Positions 25,865-35,433 of a DNA stretch of 64,000 nucleotides are shown here, piece after piece. Position 1 is the first letter of the stretch, and each line of letters opens with the position of its first letter. The translations under genes were made by a program, and so were the position numbers. The notes under the pieces are model-generated. The model did no database searches and was not told where the DNA came from. It was given only the letters and a program-made list of their open reading frames with translations. Source of the stretch: Bacteroidales bacterium (lineage in GTDB: Bacteria; Bacteroidota; Bacteroidia; Bacteroidales; UBA932). The stretch lies in the NCBI GenBank assembly GCA_017549505.1, contig JAFYUS010000030.1, positions 88,625 to 152,624 on the forward strand. Direction: 5' to 3'.

Positions 25865-28479
25865 TATGCAGTTGCGAGTTCAACCAATCTGGTTATTGCT
25901 GCGGAAAGACCGCCAAGGTCCTTTCCGCCGGCGGTAGCCAGACCTGGCTGTCCGCCGCCGCCGCCCATGATGAGCTTTGCAGCCTCACGAACGTCTGCTC
26001 CTGCATTCTTTCCGCCCTTCACAAGGTCCTCTGAGTACATGACGAGAAGCTGTGGCTTGCCTGCAAATTCGAAGGCAGCGACGATGGCGAACTTCTCTGT
26101 CTCCTTCTGGAGCATGAAGGCAGCGTTCTTGAGCATTGCAGGATCCATGCTGTAGTCCACGACTACGAGCTTTATGCCGTTCTGCTCCTTTGCAACTTCC
26201 TTGAAGCTGTTCTTGAGGGTAATGGTCTTCTCCTTTACGATCTCATCTATCTGCTTCTTGTAAGCCTCGTTCTCATCAACCATCTTCTGGATTGCAGCTG
26301 CAAGGTCAGGAGCGTTGTTGAAGAATGCCTTTGCGATTCGGAGGGATGTTTCCATTCCGTCCACGATGATTTCTGCATATACGCCGGTAGTTGCCTCGAT
26401 GCGTCGTACTCCTGCTGCGATTGCTGACTCGGCTGTGATCTTGAAGAATCCGATCTGGCCGGTAGCGGCAGCATGTGTACCTCCACAGAGCTCGCATGAC
26501 TGTCCGAACTTAACTACGCGTACCTTGTCGCCGTACTTCTCTCCGAAGAGTGCCATGGCGCCCATCTCCTGAGCTTCTTCCATGGTTGCGTTCCTGTTTT
26601 CATCGAGAGGGTAGTTCGCTCTGATGAGTGCGTTGACGCGCTTCTCGACTGCGTCGATCTGCTCGTCGGTGAGTTTCTCGAAGTGCGAGAAGTCGAAGCG
26701 GAAATATTTGTCACATACATATGAACCCTTCTGCTCCACATGTGTTCCGAGGATCTCGCGGAGCGCCTGGTGAAGGAGGTGGGTTGCGGTATGGTTGTTC
26801 TCGATCTGTTTTCTTCTTTCAGTATCTACATGGAGACTGAAGCTCTCAGTGCAGTCTGCAGGGATGCGCTCTGCAACGTGGATGGTGAGGTTGTTCTCCT
26901 TGATTGTGTTGACGATGCTGATCTTCTCACCGCTCTCTGAAAGGATATATCCTGTATCACCTACCTGTCCTCCCATCTCTGCGTAGAAAGGAGTACGCTC
27001 GAACACGAGCTGGTACATTGTCTTGTTCTTCGCCTTTACGGTACGATGACGTGTGAGCTGTACGCCTTCGAGTTCAGTGCAGTCATATCCGAGGAACTCG
27101 ATGTTGTCGCAGTGTGCGAATTCTACCCAGTCGCCTGATTCGATTGCAGTTGCGTTACGTGCCCTGTCCTTCTGCTTCTGGAGCTCTACCTGGAATCCTT
27201 CGAGGTCGATCTTGTATCCCTTCTCTGAAGCGATGAGCTCGGAAAGGTCGATAGGGAAGCCGAATGTGTCGTAAAGTACGAATGCATCCTCTCCTGAGAT
27301 CACCTTTGTCTCTGAAGACTTCGCCATGATGTTGTCCATCAGGCGGATACCTCTGTCAAGAGTGCGGAGGAAAGCCATCTCCTCTTCCTTGATGACGCGC
27401 TCGATGAGGGTCTGCTGCTTTACGATCTCAGGATAGAACTCTCCCATGTCGTCCACGAGCTGTCCTACCAGACGGCAGAGGAAAGGCTCATTGAATCCGA
27501 GGAATGTATATCCGTAACGGACTGCACGACGGAGGATTCGACGGATCACATATCCTGCCTTTACATTCGAAGGCAGCTGGCCGTCTGCAATCGAGAAGCT
27601 GATTGCACGGATGTGGTCAGCGATCACACGCATGGCTACATCCTCTTCTGTAGTGACTCCGTACTTGTGTCCTGAAAGTTCCTCGATCTTTGAGATCATT
27701 CCTGTGAATACGTCTGTGTCATAGTTGGACTGCTTGCCCTGGAGAGCCATGCAGAGACGTTCGAATCCCATACCTGTGTCGACGTTCTTGTTAGGAAGGA
27801 GCTCGAGTTCTCCGTTTGCCTTGCGGTTGTACTGCATGAACACGTTGTTCCAGATCTCGATCACGAGATGGTGGTCCTTGTTCACGAGTGATGCTCCCGG
27901 AACGGCTGCCCTTTCCTCGTCGCTGCGGAGGTCGATGTGGATCTCCGAGCATGGTCCGCAAGGACCTGTATCGCCCATTTCCCAGAAGTTGTCCTTCTTG
28001 TTTCCGAGGAGGATGCGGTCTTCAGGAAGATGTCTCTTCCATGCTTCCATGGCCTCGACGTCAAGCTGTGTGCCGTCTGCCTCAGAGCCCTCGAACACTG
28101 TAGCATAAAGTCTGTCCTTATCGAGCTTGTAAACCTCTGTGAGGAGTTCCCATGCCCAGTCGATGGCCTCGTTCTTGAAATAGTCGCCGAAGCTCCAGTT
28201 TCCGAGCATCTCGAACATTGTGTGGTGGTATGTATCGCGTCCGACCTCTTCAAGGTCGTTATGTTTTCCGCTTACGCGGAGACATTTCTGACTGTCTGCT
28301 ACCCTCTTCCATTTTGCAGGGCTGTTTCCGAGGAACCAGTCCTTGAACTGATTCATTCCGGCATTGGTGAACATAAGTGTGGGGTCGTTCTTCACGACCA
28401 TAGGTGCCGATGGCACGATCTGGTGACCCTTCGAAGCGAAGAAGTCCAGAAATGCTTTTCTGATTTCTTTGGAAGTCAT
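25864..28479 (-). CDS. alaS: Alanyl-tRNA synthetase
   Basis: The 871-residue protein has the class II catalytic domain at its start ([19 protein letters not shown], then [15 protein letters not shown]), the editing domain zinc ligands in [11 protein letters not shown] and CELCGGTHA, and a C-terminal Gly-rich C-Ala domain ([16 protein letters not shown]). It charges tRNA-Ala and removes wrongly attached Ser and Gly. It heads a probable operon with the lptF-fmt fusion and thiamine pyrophosphokinase, joined by overlapping stop/start codons, so formylation of initiator tRNA and alanine charging are expressed together. Confidence 0.97.
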   Translation of the reverse strand: MTSKEIRKAFLDFFASKGHQIVPSAPMVVKNDPTLMFTNAGMNQFKDWFLGNSPAKWKRVADSQKCLRVSGKHNDLEEVGRDTYHHTMFEMLGNWSFGDYFKNEAIDWAWELLTEVYKLDKDRLYATVFEGSEADGTQLDVEAMEAWKRHLPEDRILLGNKKDNFWEMGDTGPCGPCSEIHIDLRSDEERAAVPGASLVNKDHHLVIEIWNNVFMQYNRKANGELELLPNKNVDTGMGFERLCMALQGKQSNYDTDVFTGMISKIEELSGHKYGVTTEEDVAMRVIADHIRAISFSIADGQLPSNVKAGYVIRRILRRAVRYGYTFLGFNEPFLCRLVGQLVDDMGEFYPEIVKQQTLIERVIKEEEMAFLRTLDRGIRLMDNIMAKSSETKVISGEDAFVLYDTFGFPIDLSELIASEKGYKIDLEGFQVELQKQKDRARNATAIESGDWVEFAHCDNIEFLGYDCTELEGVQLTRHRTVKAKNKTMYQLVFERTPFYAEMGGQVGDTGYILSESGEKISIVNTIKENNLTIHVAERIPADCTESFSLHVDTERRKQIENNHTATHLLHQALREILGTHVEQKGSYVCDKYFRFDFSHFEKLTDEQIDAVEKRVNALIRANYPLDENRNATMEEAQEMGAMALFGEKYGDKVRVVKFGQSCELCGGTHAAATGQIGFFKITAESAIAAGVRRIEATTGVYAEIIVDGMETSLRIAKAFFNNAPDLAAAIQKMVDENEAYKKQIDEIVKEKTITLKNSFKEVAKEQNGIKLVVVDYSMDPAMLKNAAFMLQKETEKFAIVAAFEFAGKPQLLVMYSEDLVKGGKNAGADVREAAKLIMGGGGGQPGLATAGGKDLGGLSAAITRLVELATA

Positions 28480-28540
28480 ATCCTGTGTGTGTTTATATCA
28501 AACTGTAAGGCTACAATTCAGGCAGCCGCAAAATAACTCG

Positions 28541-28548
28541 CAAAATTA
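28541..28548 (-). promoter_or_regulatory. -7 box for the alaS operon
   Basis: The minus strand reads TAATTTTG (fits TAnnTTTG), about 60 nt before the alaS ATG. A second weaker match (TTATTTTG) lies at 28529-28536. The 178-nt region 28480-28657 is a divergent promoter region with no gene. Confidence 0.4.
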
Positions 28549-28642
28549 CAAATTATATCCGGAATAATCCAGAGAAAACGCCACTTTCGTGCGCAGGTGT
28601 TTAAAAATTATTATTTTTTATAGAAGAATATGAGATTTTGTA

Positions 28643-28650
28643 TATCTTTG
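28643..28650 (+). promoter_or_regulatory. -7 box for the M23 peptidase pair
   Basis: TATCTTTG ends 7 nt before the ATG at 28658, so the transcript would have a leader of only a few bases. No TTTG is seen at the usual -33 spacing. Confidence 0.5.
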
Positions 28651-28657
28651 CGCTCGT

Positions 28658-29680
28658 ATGTCCAAAAGTAAAAACTATATTTTCAATGATCAGACGCTTA
28701 TGTATGAGATACGTAAGCGCTCGAAGCTGTCGCGTATAATCAAGTCCGCGACTGTCTTTGCTGCAAGTCTGGGCATGGCTGTTCTTTATTTCTGGCTGTA
28801 TACGTCTGTCTTCGGTCTGGAACTGCCGAAGACTGCGCTCCTGAAGAAGCAGAATGCGGAGTGGTGCTCGAAGATGGAGGTCATGAACAGACAGTTGGAC
28901 GGTTACGAGGATGTCCTCGCTTCCCTTCAGATGAGGGATGACGACATATATAGGTCGATTTTCGGTATGCATGAGATACCTGCGGAGGTCCGCAATGCCG
29001 GCTTCGGTGGTGTAAACAGATATGCCCACCTTGAGGGCGTAGACCAAGGCGGTCTGCTCAAGAGCACGACCTTGAGGATGGATATCCTTACAAAGAAGTC
29101 CTATGTCCAGAGCAAGTCGTTCGATGAAGTGGCCCAGCTTTCCAGAAGGGCCGGAGACATGGCTTCATGCATTCCGGCAATTCCTCCGATAAATCCTGAT
29201 CCGACAAAATACCGTCTTTCCAGCAGCTTCGGATACAGGACCGACCCTGTGTACGGAAGATCTGCACGCCATACCGGTGTTGACTTCGCCATGAAGCCGG
29301 GCAACCCGATCTACTCCACAGGCGACGGTGTAGTGGAAAGCGTGAAGTTCGAATTCTTCGGATATGGAAACCAGGTCGTGATCGACCACGGTTTCGGATA
29401 TAAGACCAGGTATGCCCATCTGAGGAACATCGGAGTCGTGGAAGGAATGAAGGTGAAGAGGGGAGAGTGCATCGGAGAAAGCGGAAATTCCGGAAAATCG
29501 ACAGGTCCTCATCTCCATTACGAGGTCATCTACAAGGGCAGTCCGGTCAATCCGAGCAATTATTACGACCTGACGATAACGACGGAGGAGTATGCAACCA
29601 TGGTTCAGAATACGGCGGACATGTCGGAAAAGCTGACTCTCCACCCTTCGCACAGGCCTAAATCCCAGACCCGCTCATGA
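28658..29680 (+). CDS. M23 family metallopeptidase, membrane-anchored (first of a pair)
   Basis: The 340-residue protein has one membrane helix near residues 30-50 (IIKSATVFAASLGMAVLYFWLYTSVFG), a helical linker and a C-terminal M23 (LytM-type) domain with the zinc ligands in RHTGVDFA and HLHYE. Such enzymes cut peptide cross-links in peptidoglycan or activate amidases. The motif residues are all present, so it may be active. It overlaps the next gene by 4 nt (ATGA), and that gene encodes a paralogue of the same layout; the shared feature RDDDIY(R/S)xIF lies before both catalytic domains. Confidence 0.93.
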   Translation: MSKSKNYIFNDQTLMYEIRKRSKLSRIIKSATVFAASLGMAVLYFWLYTSVFGLELPKTALLKKQNAEWCSKMEVMNRQLDGYEDVLASLQMRDDDIYRSIFGMHEIPAEVRNAGFGGVNRYAHLEGVDQGGLLKSTTLRMDILTKKSYVQSKSFDEVAQLSRRAGDMASCIPAIPPINPDPTKYRLSSSFGYRTDPVYGRSARHTGVDFAMKPGNPIYSTGDGVVESVKFEFFGYGNQVVIDHGFGYKTRYAHLRNIGVVEGMKVKRGECIGESGNSGKSTGPHLHYEVIYKGSPVNPSNYYDLTITTEEYATMVQNTADMSEKLTLHPSHRPKSQTRS

Positions 29681-30627
29681 GTCGCAGATACATATTCGAC
29701 AAGGACGGAATAAGGTTCAGAAGAAAGAAGACATCAGTGTGGACTGTCGTGCGCAGGATACTGATGTTTTTTGTCGCATCCTTATCTCTGGCTGTGGTCT
29801 ATTATGTGATTTTCTCTCTTGTCTTCAGTACGGACGAAGAGAAGAAGCTAAGGCAGGAGAACAGGATGTATGCCAGGGAATACCCGGAACTGGAAAGGAA
29901 GGAACAGCTTCTGTCAGATGTGGTGGACGGTCTCATGGTCAGGGACGACGATATCTATTCAGAGATATTCCACACCTCGGCTCCGGACGTGAATCCTCTT
30001 TCATCCATCGATTTCCTTTCGGGATATGATTCCATTCCTGACCACGATATAGTGCTCCGTTCAGCGGCCAAGCTGGACCTGGCCGGCGCAAGCGCGGCCA
30101 GAGTGGAAGAGAATTTCCGGAGGATAGCGCAGGTGCTCGGAGAAGAGGGATATTCCATCCCTCCGATGACCAATCCGCTGAAGAACTACTCGTTCGCGCA
30201 GACTGGCGCATCGACGGGAAGCAGAATGAATCCTTTCTATAAAGTGTCCATGCAGCATAACGGACTGGATATGATAGCTCCTTCCGGAGAGCCTGTATAT
30301 GCGGCTGCAGACGGAACGGTAAGCAATGTGATACGTTCCCGCAAGGGCCTGGGAAATGTGGTCGAGATCGATCATGGCAACGGATACATGACGCGATACG
30401 GCCATCTTGCGGACGTCGAAGTCCGCAAGGGCCGTAAGCTCACGAAGGGAACGCGCATAGGATATGTGGGAGTGTCGGGCAACTCGTTCGCCCCTCATCT
30501 CCATTATGAGGTGATAAAGGACACACTGGTCATGGACCCTGTGAACTACATGTTCGCTTCCGTGACGCCAGAAGAATATGTAAACATGCTGGTCATGTCA
30601 GTGATGACCGGTCAGTCAATGGATTGA
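29677..30627 (+). CDS. M23 family metallopeptidase, membrane-anchored (second of a pair)
   Basis: The 316-residue protein repeats the layout of its upstream neighbour: basic N-terminus, one membrane helix (ILMFFVASLSLAVVYYVIFSLVF), a helical stretch with RDDDIYSEIF, then an M23 domain with QHNGLDMIAP and HLHYEVI. The zinc ligands are intact. Tandem duplication from a common ancestor is likely, and the two may form a heteromer or act at different sites of the wall. Its ATG overlaps the preceding stop, so the two are translationally coupled. Confidence 0.93.
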   Translation: MSRRYIFDKDGIRFRRKKTSVWTVVRRILMFFVASLSLAVVYYVIFSLVFSTDEEKKLRQENRMYAREYPELERKEQLLSDVVDGLMVRDDDIYSEIFHTSAPDVNPLSSIDFLSGYDSIPDHDIVLRSAAKLDLAGASAARVEENFRRIAQVLGEEGYSIPPMTNPLKNYSFAQTGASTGSRMNPFYKVSMQHNGLDMIAPSGEPVYAAADGTVSNVIRSRKGLGNVVEIDHGNGYMTRYGHLADVEVRKGRKLTKGTRIGYVGVSGNSFAPHLHYEVIKDTLVMDPVNYMFASVTPEEYVNMLVMSVMTGQSMD

Positions 30628-30687
30628 CGCGCAGCGTTATCCCGAGGACCGTAGGGACGTGGGGATCTCTACGAAAATGGAAAGATT

Positions 30688-31005
30688 ATGGAAAAGTATT
30701 TGTACACAATCGGCGAAGTTGCTGAAATCCTGGAAGAAAGCACGTCTCTCGTGCGTTTCTGGGCCAATGAGTTTCCGAAATTCATCAAGCCTCAGAGGAA
30801 TGCCAAGGGCAACCGCCTCTTTACGAAGGAGGATGTGGAAACTTTCAAGCACATCCATCTTCTTGTCAAGGTGGAAGGTCTGACTCTGGAGGGAGCGGCC
30901 AAAAGGCTCAAAGGCGAGAAGAAGGATGTCATCAACAAGGCCAAGGTCCTGGAGTCCCTCAGGAATATCCGTCAGCAGCTCGAGGAAATCAAGGATACGT
31001 TATGA
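30688..31005 (+). CDS. MerR-type transcriptional regulator (short form)
   Basis: The 105-residue protein starts with the MerR winged helix (YLYTIGEVAEILEESTSLVRFWANEFPKFIKPQRN) and continues with a helical tail ending in a coiled-coil-like EIKDTL. There is no effector-binding domain, as in the short MerR proteins common in Bacteroidota. It lies 60 nt after the M23 pair and its end overlaps the Nif3 gene by 4 nt. The regulated genes are not known; nearby peptidases or Nif3 are candidates. Confidence 0.9.
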   Translation: MEKYLYTIGEVAEILEESTSLVRFWANEFPKFIKPQRNAKGNRLFTKEDVETFKHIHLLVKVEGLTLEGAAKRLKGEKKDVINKAKVLESLRNIRQQLEEIKDTL

Positions 31006-31778
31006 AAGTAAAGGAAGTAATAAAGGTCATCGAGGACTTCGCACCTCTTTCCATCCAGGAAGGATGGGATAACAGCGGTCTGTGCATCGGTTCCCCCGAT
31101 GCGGAAGTGACCTCTGTCCTTCTGGGGCTGGACTGTACCCCAGAACTGGTTGATGAAGCCATAGCGTGCGGAGCTGACATGATCGTTACCCATCACCCTC
31201 TGATATTCTCCGGTCTGAAGAAGATATCCCCTGACGACCAGGTCGGAGGAGCGGTTATCAAGGCTATCAAGGCGGGCATCAGCATCTACGCCGCCCACAC
31301 GAATGCAGACAAGGTCATCGCCGGCGTAAGCGGCGCGATGGCGGCAAGACTCGGCCTGGAGAATGTGTCCATATTGGACGAGGACGGCGATGGAACGGGA
31401 CTCGGAGTGGTCGGAGACCTCCCTCGTCCTCTTTCTGCCGAAGAAGCGGTCGCTCTTGTCAAGGAGAAATTCTCTCTCAAGGCCATGAGGACATCGCGCC
31501 CGGTCGAAGGACCGGTATCGCGTGTGGCGATGTGCGGCGGTTCGGGCGGATCGCTGATAAAGGCGGCCATGGCTTCCGGAGCACAGCTGTACATAAGCGG
31601 CGACATATCCTACCATAATTTCTTCACCCGTGAAGGCTTCATGATCATGGATATAGGCCATTATGAGAGTGAAATAGAGATAGTTGATATTTTATTTTCA
31701 TTGTTAAGGAAAAATTTTCCTACCTTTGCAGTTCGCATTACGCAGAATATATATAGTAACCCGATATTTTATTTTTAA
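31002..31778 (+). CDS. Nif3-like dinuclear metal-centre protein
   Basis: The 258-residue protein has the Nif3/YbgI pattern: WDNSGLCIG at the start, the metal ligands in MIVTHHPLIF, the AAHTNAD segment and the C-terminal GHYESE ligands. These proteins form hexamers with two metal ions per subunit; their reaction is still unclear, though links to GTP cyclohydrolase-like activity and NIF3 have been proposed. The length is the short form without an inserted PII-like domain. The 3' end (NFPTFAVRITQNIYSNPIFYF) is family-like and at the same time contains the likely promoter of the next operon. Confidence 0.92.
   Translation: MKVKEVIKVIEDFAPLSIQEGWDNSGLCIGSPDAEVTSVLLGLDCTPELVDEAIACGADMIVTHHPLIFSGLKKISPDDQVGGAVIKAIKAGISIYAAHTNADKVIAGVSGAMAARLGLENVSILDEDGDGTGLGVVGDLPRPLSAEEAVALVKEKFSLKAMRTSRPVEGPVSRVAMCGGSGGSLIKAAMASGAQLYISGDISYHNFFTREGFMIMDIGHYESEIEIVDILFSLLRKNFPTFAVRITQNIYSNPIFYF
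31701..31728 (+). promoter_or_regulatory. Promoter of the coiled-coil/dnaB/rnf operon inside the Nif3 gene
   Basis: TACCTTTG at 31721-31728 fits TAnnTTTG, with TTG at 31701-31703 about 17 nt upstream. Both elements lie inside the last codons of the Nif3 gene; the ATG of the next gene is 56 nt further. Confidence 0.5.
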
Positions 31779-31783
31779 GCGAT

Positions 31784-32593
31784 ATGGCTAAAAAGACAAA
31801 GAAAATCGAGACTCCGATCGACAAAAGAGAAACCTTCGTGTCGATTCAGAAGAGCTTTGCCGACTCGGATCTCAGTGTAGGTGAGAAACTTAAGACCCTT
31901 TATGCCCTCCAGCAGGCTGATACAGCCATCGACAAGATCCTCCAGCTCAGAGGTGAACTTCCTGTCGAGGTTGAGAATCTTGAAACAGAGATCGCTGAGC
32001 TTACAGCCAAGGCAGAGAGGATTGCGGAGCTCATCGAGGAATATACAAGATCGATAAGCGAGAACAAGCTCAACATCGCAGAGTGTGACGATCAGATCGA
32101 GAAGTACAAGGCGCAGCTCGACAAGGTTGCGAACAGCCGTGAGTACGACTCCCTTAACAAGGAGATCGAGAACGTAGGCCTTCTCAGACAGATCGCAGAG
32201 AAGAACATTTCCGAGATCAAGGAGCGTATCTTCGAGAAGAGAAACGAACTCGAAGTAGTGAAGGAGAAGATCGCTGTAAGGACAGAAGACCTCAAGGCTA
32301 AGCAGCAGGAGCTCGCGACAATCGTAGAGTCTACTTCCAAGGAGGAGGAGATCCTCCGTGCGAACAGAGAAGAGTGCGCACAGAAGATCGACGAAAGAAC
32401 AATGAGCGCCTATGACCATATCCGTCATAGCAGCAGCAACCACCTCGCAGTGGTTTCAGTATTCAACGGTGACTCTTGCGGAGGCTGCTTCAACACAATC
32501 GCACCGCAGAGACTGATCGACATCGCATCAAACAGAAAGATGATCATCTGCGAATACTGCGGAAGAATTCTGGTAAACCCTGATTTTGAATAA
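31784..32593 (+). CDS. Coiled-coil protein with C4 zinc ribbon (CdsZ/zf-RING_7 type)
   Basis: The 269-residue protein is mostly one long coiled coil (residues about 40-200, rich in Glu, Lys, Ala and Leu) followed by a C-terminal zinc ribbon, with CGGCFNTIAP and CEYCGRILV giving the four cysteines. This is the architecture of the HP0958/CdsZ family, thought to work as adaptors with RNA or protein partners. The gene starts 5 nt after the Nif3 stop but has its own probable promoter, and is followed after 8 nt by dnaB. Its role here is not known. Confidence 0.9.
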   Translation: MAKKTKKIETPIDKRETFVSIQKSFADSDLSVGEKLKTLYALQQADTAIDKILQLRGELPVEVENLETEIAELTAKAERIAELIEEYTRSISENKLNIAECDDQIEKYKAQLDKVANSREYDSLNKEIENVGLLRQIAEKNISEIKERIFEKRNELEVVKEKIAVRTEDLKAKQQELATIVESTSKEEEILRANREECAQKIDERTMSAYDHIRHSSSNHLAVVSVFNGDSCGGCFNTIAPQRLIDIASNRKMIICEYCGRILVNPDFE

Positions 32594-32601
32594 TCCTGCC
32601 T

Positions 32602-34125
32602 ATGGCTGACGAGGGAATCAAGAGAACCCCGGCCAGAAGGAAGAAACAGTCAGTTGATTTAGATACGCTAGGGCTTGAGATGGGAAACAGACCGCCTCAG
32701 GCTCTTGACGTAGAGGAGGCTGTCCTAGGTGCCCTTCTGATTGAGCCGAACTGTATCGACGAAGCCATGGATGAGCTTACGCCGAACTGTTTCTATAGTG
32801 AAAAGCACCGTATGATATTCGAGGCGATGCGTTCGCTTACAAACGAGCACATTCCTCTTGACCTGCTTGCCGTTTCTCAGAAGCTGAAGGCTTCCGGTAA
32901 CCTCGACGTAGTCGGAGGTACCGTTGCCCTTGTGCAGCTTTCGCAGAAGATCGGCGCAGCCGCTCATATCGAATATTATATAAGGATACTGAAGCAGAAG
33001 TGTATCCAGAGGGAACTCATCACGGCTTCTTATGACATCCTGAAGTCTTCTTACGATGAGGCCACAAACGTGGACGACCTTATCGACATGGCCCAGACAA
33101 AGGTGTTCGCGGCGATCCAGAACAATGTCAAGAAGGATGTGCAGGAAATCGGAAAGGTCATAAACGATGCCCTTGATGACATCCAGCGTCTTCAGAACAC
33201 TTCAGGACTCAGCGGTGTACCTTCGGGTTTCCCTTCGGTAGACAAGATCACTCTCGGATGGCAGGCTTCGGACCTTATTATCCTTGCAGCCCGCCCATCT
33301 GTCGGAAAGACCGCGTTCGTGCTCAACCTTGCGCGAAATGCTGCCGTCGACCATAACATGCCAGTAGCTTTCTTCTCGCTTGAAATGCCGGCCATCCAGC
33401 TTGTAAAGCGTATGATGGTTTCCGAGACAAGACTCAGCGCAGATAAGATCAAGGGTGGTGTCAAGCTCGAAAACTGGGAGTGGGAACAGCTCGATATCCA
33501 GCTCAAGAGGCTGGCGAAGGCACCTATATATATAGATGACACGCCTTCTCTTCCTGTGATGGAGTTCCGTTCGAAGGTCAAGAAGCTTGTAAAGCAGAAG
33601 GGTGTGCGACTGATTGTCGTCGACTACCTCCAGCTGATGCAGGGTCCTGCTGAGCTTCGAGGCATGCGTGAGCAGGAAGTCGCTGCCATCTCCCGTACCC
33701 TAAAGGCTACGGCCAAGGAAATGAACGTTCCGATAATCGCCCTCTCGCAGCTGTCGCGACAGTCGGAGAACAGGCAGGGAAGCAACCGTCGTCCTCAGCT
33801 GAGCGACCTTCGAGAATCCGGCTCAATCGAGCAGGATGCCGATATGGTAATATTTATCCACCGATATGACTATCAGGGACTTTCGGACAATCCTGATGAT
33901 ATCGGAAGGACCCAGATCATCATCGCGAAGCACCGTAATGGTGCCATTGCCGACATCGACATGCGTTTCCGTGCGGAGGAAGTGCGTTTCGTGGATGAGT
34001 CGGAGAGCCTGGTGAACCAGATGGACGGAATTTCGTATGCATCTGCGATGAACGACGATATTCCTCCGTTCGGCCCCGATTCTTCCGGTGGCGGAGACTT
34101 CGGTGTGAACATGGATTTCATGTAA
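32602..34125 (+). CDS. dnaB: Replicative DNA helicase DnaB
   Basis: The 507-residue protein has the helical N-terminal DnaB domain (PPQALDVEEAVLGALLIEP), the linker and the RecA-like motor with Walker A at residues 233-237 (ARPSVGKTAF), Walker B in IVVDYLQLM and the conserved SQLSRQSENR and DLRESGSIEQDADM segments. No intein is present. It unwinds DNA ahead of the replication fork. Its position in one transcription unit with the rnf genes is not functional as far as known, but the spacings (8 nt before, 4 nt after) support cotranscription. Confidence 0.97.
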   Translation: MADEGIKRTPARRKKQSVDLDTLGLEMGNRPPQALDVEEAVLGALLIEPNCIDEAMDELTPNCFYSEKHRMIFEAMRSLTNEHIPLDLLAVSQKLKASGNLDVVGGTVALVQLSQKIGAAAHIEYYIRILKQKCIQRELITASYDILKSSYDEATNVDDLIDMAQTKVFAAIQNNVKKDVQEIGKVINDALDDIQRLQNTSGLSGVPSGFPSVDKITLGWQASDLIILAARPSVGKTAFVLNLARNAAVDHNMPVAFFSLEMPAIQLVKRMMVSETRLSADKIKGGVKLENWEWEQLDIQLKRLAKAPIYIDDTPSLPVMEFRSKVKKLVKQKGVRLIVVDYLQLMQGPAELRGMREQEVAAISRTLKATAKEMNVPIIALSQLSRQSENRQGSNRRPQLSDLRESGSIEQDADMVIFIHRYDYQGLSDNPDDIGRTQIIIAKHRNGAIADIDMRFRAEEVRFVDESESLVNQMDGISYASAMNDDIPPFGPDSSGGGDFGVNMDFM

Positions 34126-34129
34126 TCCG

Positions 34130-34999
34130 ATGAAATATATCAGATATATAATGATTCTCCTGTGTACATGTATGACAGCCAGTCTGTTGCATGCACAGGA
34201 GAATACTGTTTCCAAGGGAACGTCATGTGTGCCTGTAAGGACGACTTCCGAGGAAGAACTCGCCTTCCGTTCGGGCGAAAGGATGGATTTCATTCTCCAC
34301 TATAAATGGGGCTCGATCAATACGGATGTAGGTACTGCGACCGTGACCCTGGACTCGCTGACATTCAACGGGCAGAAGGCGTTCAGATGTACTGCCTCCG
34401 GAAGGACGAAGAAGTTTTTCGACGTGTTCTTCAAGGTTCGTGAGAACTTCAGCTCGTGGTTCACAAGAGAAGGCATGAGGCCCCTGAAGTTTACCCGCGA
34501 CACATACGAAGGCGGATACGAGGCACGCAACACATATCTGTACAAGTGGGATGCGGCCGAGCCGTATATCGCTGCGGATGTGTATACGTCGAAGATGGGC
34601 CAGAAGTCCCTGCAGCTGCCTTTGACTCCATGTACATATGACCTCCCGGCCCTTTTCTTTTTCGCCAGGAACATGGATGTGGAGAATGTCGAGCCCGGAA
34701 AGAGATATCCGATGACCTTCGCCATCGACGAAGAGATATACAACGTATATTTCATCCTTCATGGAAGGGAGACGATAAAGGTCAAGGGGCTGGGAACCGT
34801 CAATACGATAAGGTTTGCGGCTAAGCTGCTCGAAGGCGAGGTTTTCAAAGGAGAGGAAGACATGACGATATGGGTGTCGGATGACGAAAACAGGCTTCCT
34901 GTCTATTTTGAGGCCCCTCTACGTGTAGGAGTCGCGGCAGGAAGGATGAGCGGATATGGAGGACTTAAGTCTCCGTTTACATCATTGGTAAAGAAATAA
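34130..34999 (+). CDS. DUF3108 domain protein, exported
   Basis: The 289-residue protein has a signal peptide (MKYIRYIMILLCTCMTASLLHAQ) and a single DUF3108-type domain from about residue 45, recognised by FRSGERMDFILHYKWGSINTDVGTATV at its start and IWVSDDENRLPVYFEA near its end. It is probably a periplasmic or outer-membrane-associated beta-rich protein of unknown function. It sits 4 nt after dnaB and 6 nt before the RseC-type gene. Confidence 0.85.
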   Translation: MKYIRYIMILLCTCMTASLLHAQENTVSKGTSCVPVRTTSEEELAFRSGERMDFILHYKWGSINTDVGTATVTLDSLTFNGQKAFRCTASGRTKKFFDVFFKVRENFSSWFTREGMRPLKFTRDTYEGGYEARNTYLYKWDAAEPYIAADVYTSKMGQKSLQLPLTPCTYDLPALFFFARNMDVENVEPGKRYPMTFAIDEEIYNVYFILHGRETIKVKGLGTVNTIRFAAKLLEGEVFKGEEDMTIWVSDDENRLPVYFEAPLRVGVAAGRMSGYGGLKSPFTSLVKK

Positions 35000-35005
35000 T
35001 CGATT

Positions 35006-35422
35006 ATGGCAAAGAAAAACGAAATAATACATTCGGGAAAGATACTTGAGATAACTCCCGATTTCACTACCGTGCAGATACTTGTGTCATCTGCATGTGC
35101 ATCATGTCATGCAAAGGCAATGTGCGGCATGTCGGAAGAGGAAGAAAAGGTTATAATGGTACCGACCGACCCATATGCTGACCATAAGGTAGGTGACGAG
35201 GTGCAGGTCATGACGAAAATGAGCATGGGATTGAAGGCTGTGTGGATATCTTATGTGATTCCGTTGGCCATTTTAATGATTTTAATATTATCTTTGTCCG
35301 GTTTTATAGATAGCGAACTTGTGCGCGGACTCGTTGCGATAGCGGGCGTGGCACTGTATTATTTCTGCATCTGGCTCTTCAGGGACAGATTGGCAGACGA
35401 ATTTGTATTTTATATCAAATAA
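35006..35422 (+). CDS. RseC/MucC-family membrane protein (SoxR-reducing type)
   Basis: The 138-residue protein has a cytoplasmic part with a Cys cluster (CASCHAKAMCGM, about residues 31-42) followed by two membrane helices (VIPLAILMILILSLSGF and GLVAIAGVALYYFCIWLF). This is the RseC/MucC family, often placed at the front of rnf operons, where it is linked to SoxR reduction or to insertion of clusters into the complex. Here it lies 11 nt before rnfB, which supports that link. Confidence 0.9.
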   Translation: MAKKNEIIHSGKILEITPDFTTVQILVSSACASCHAKAMCGMSEEEEKVIMVPTDPYADHKVGDEVQVMTKMSMGLKAVWISYVIPLAILMILILSLSGFIDSELVRGLVAIAGVALYYFCIWLFRDRLADEFVFYIK

Positions 35423-35433
35423 ACCCTAATATA

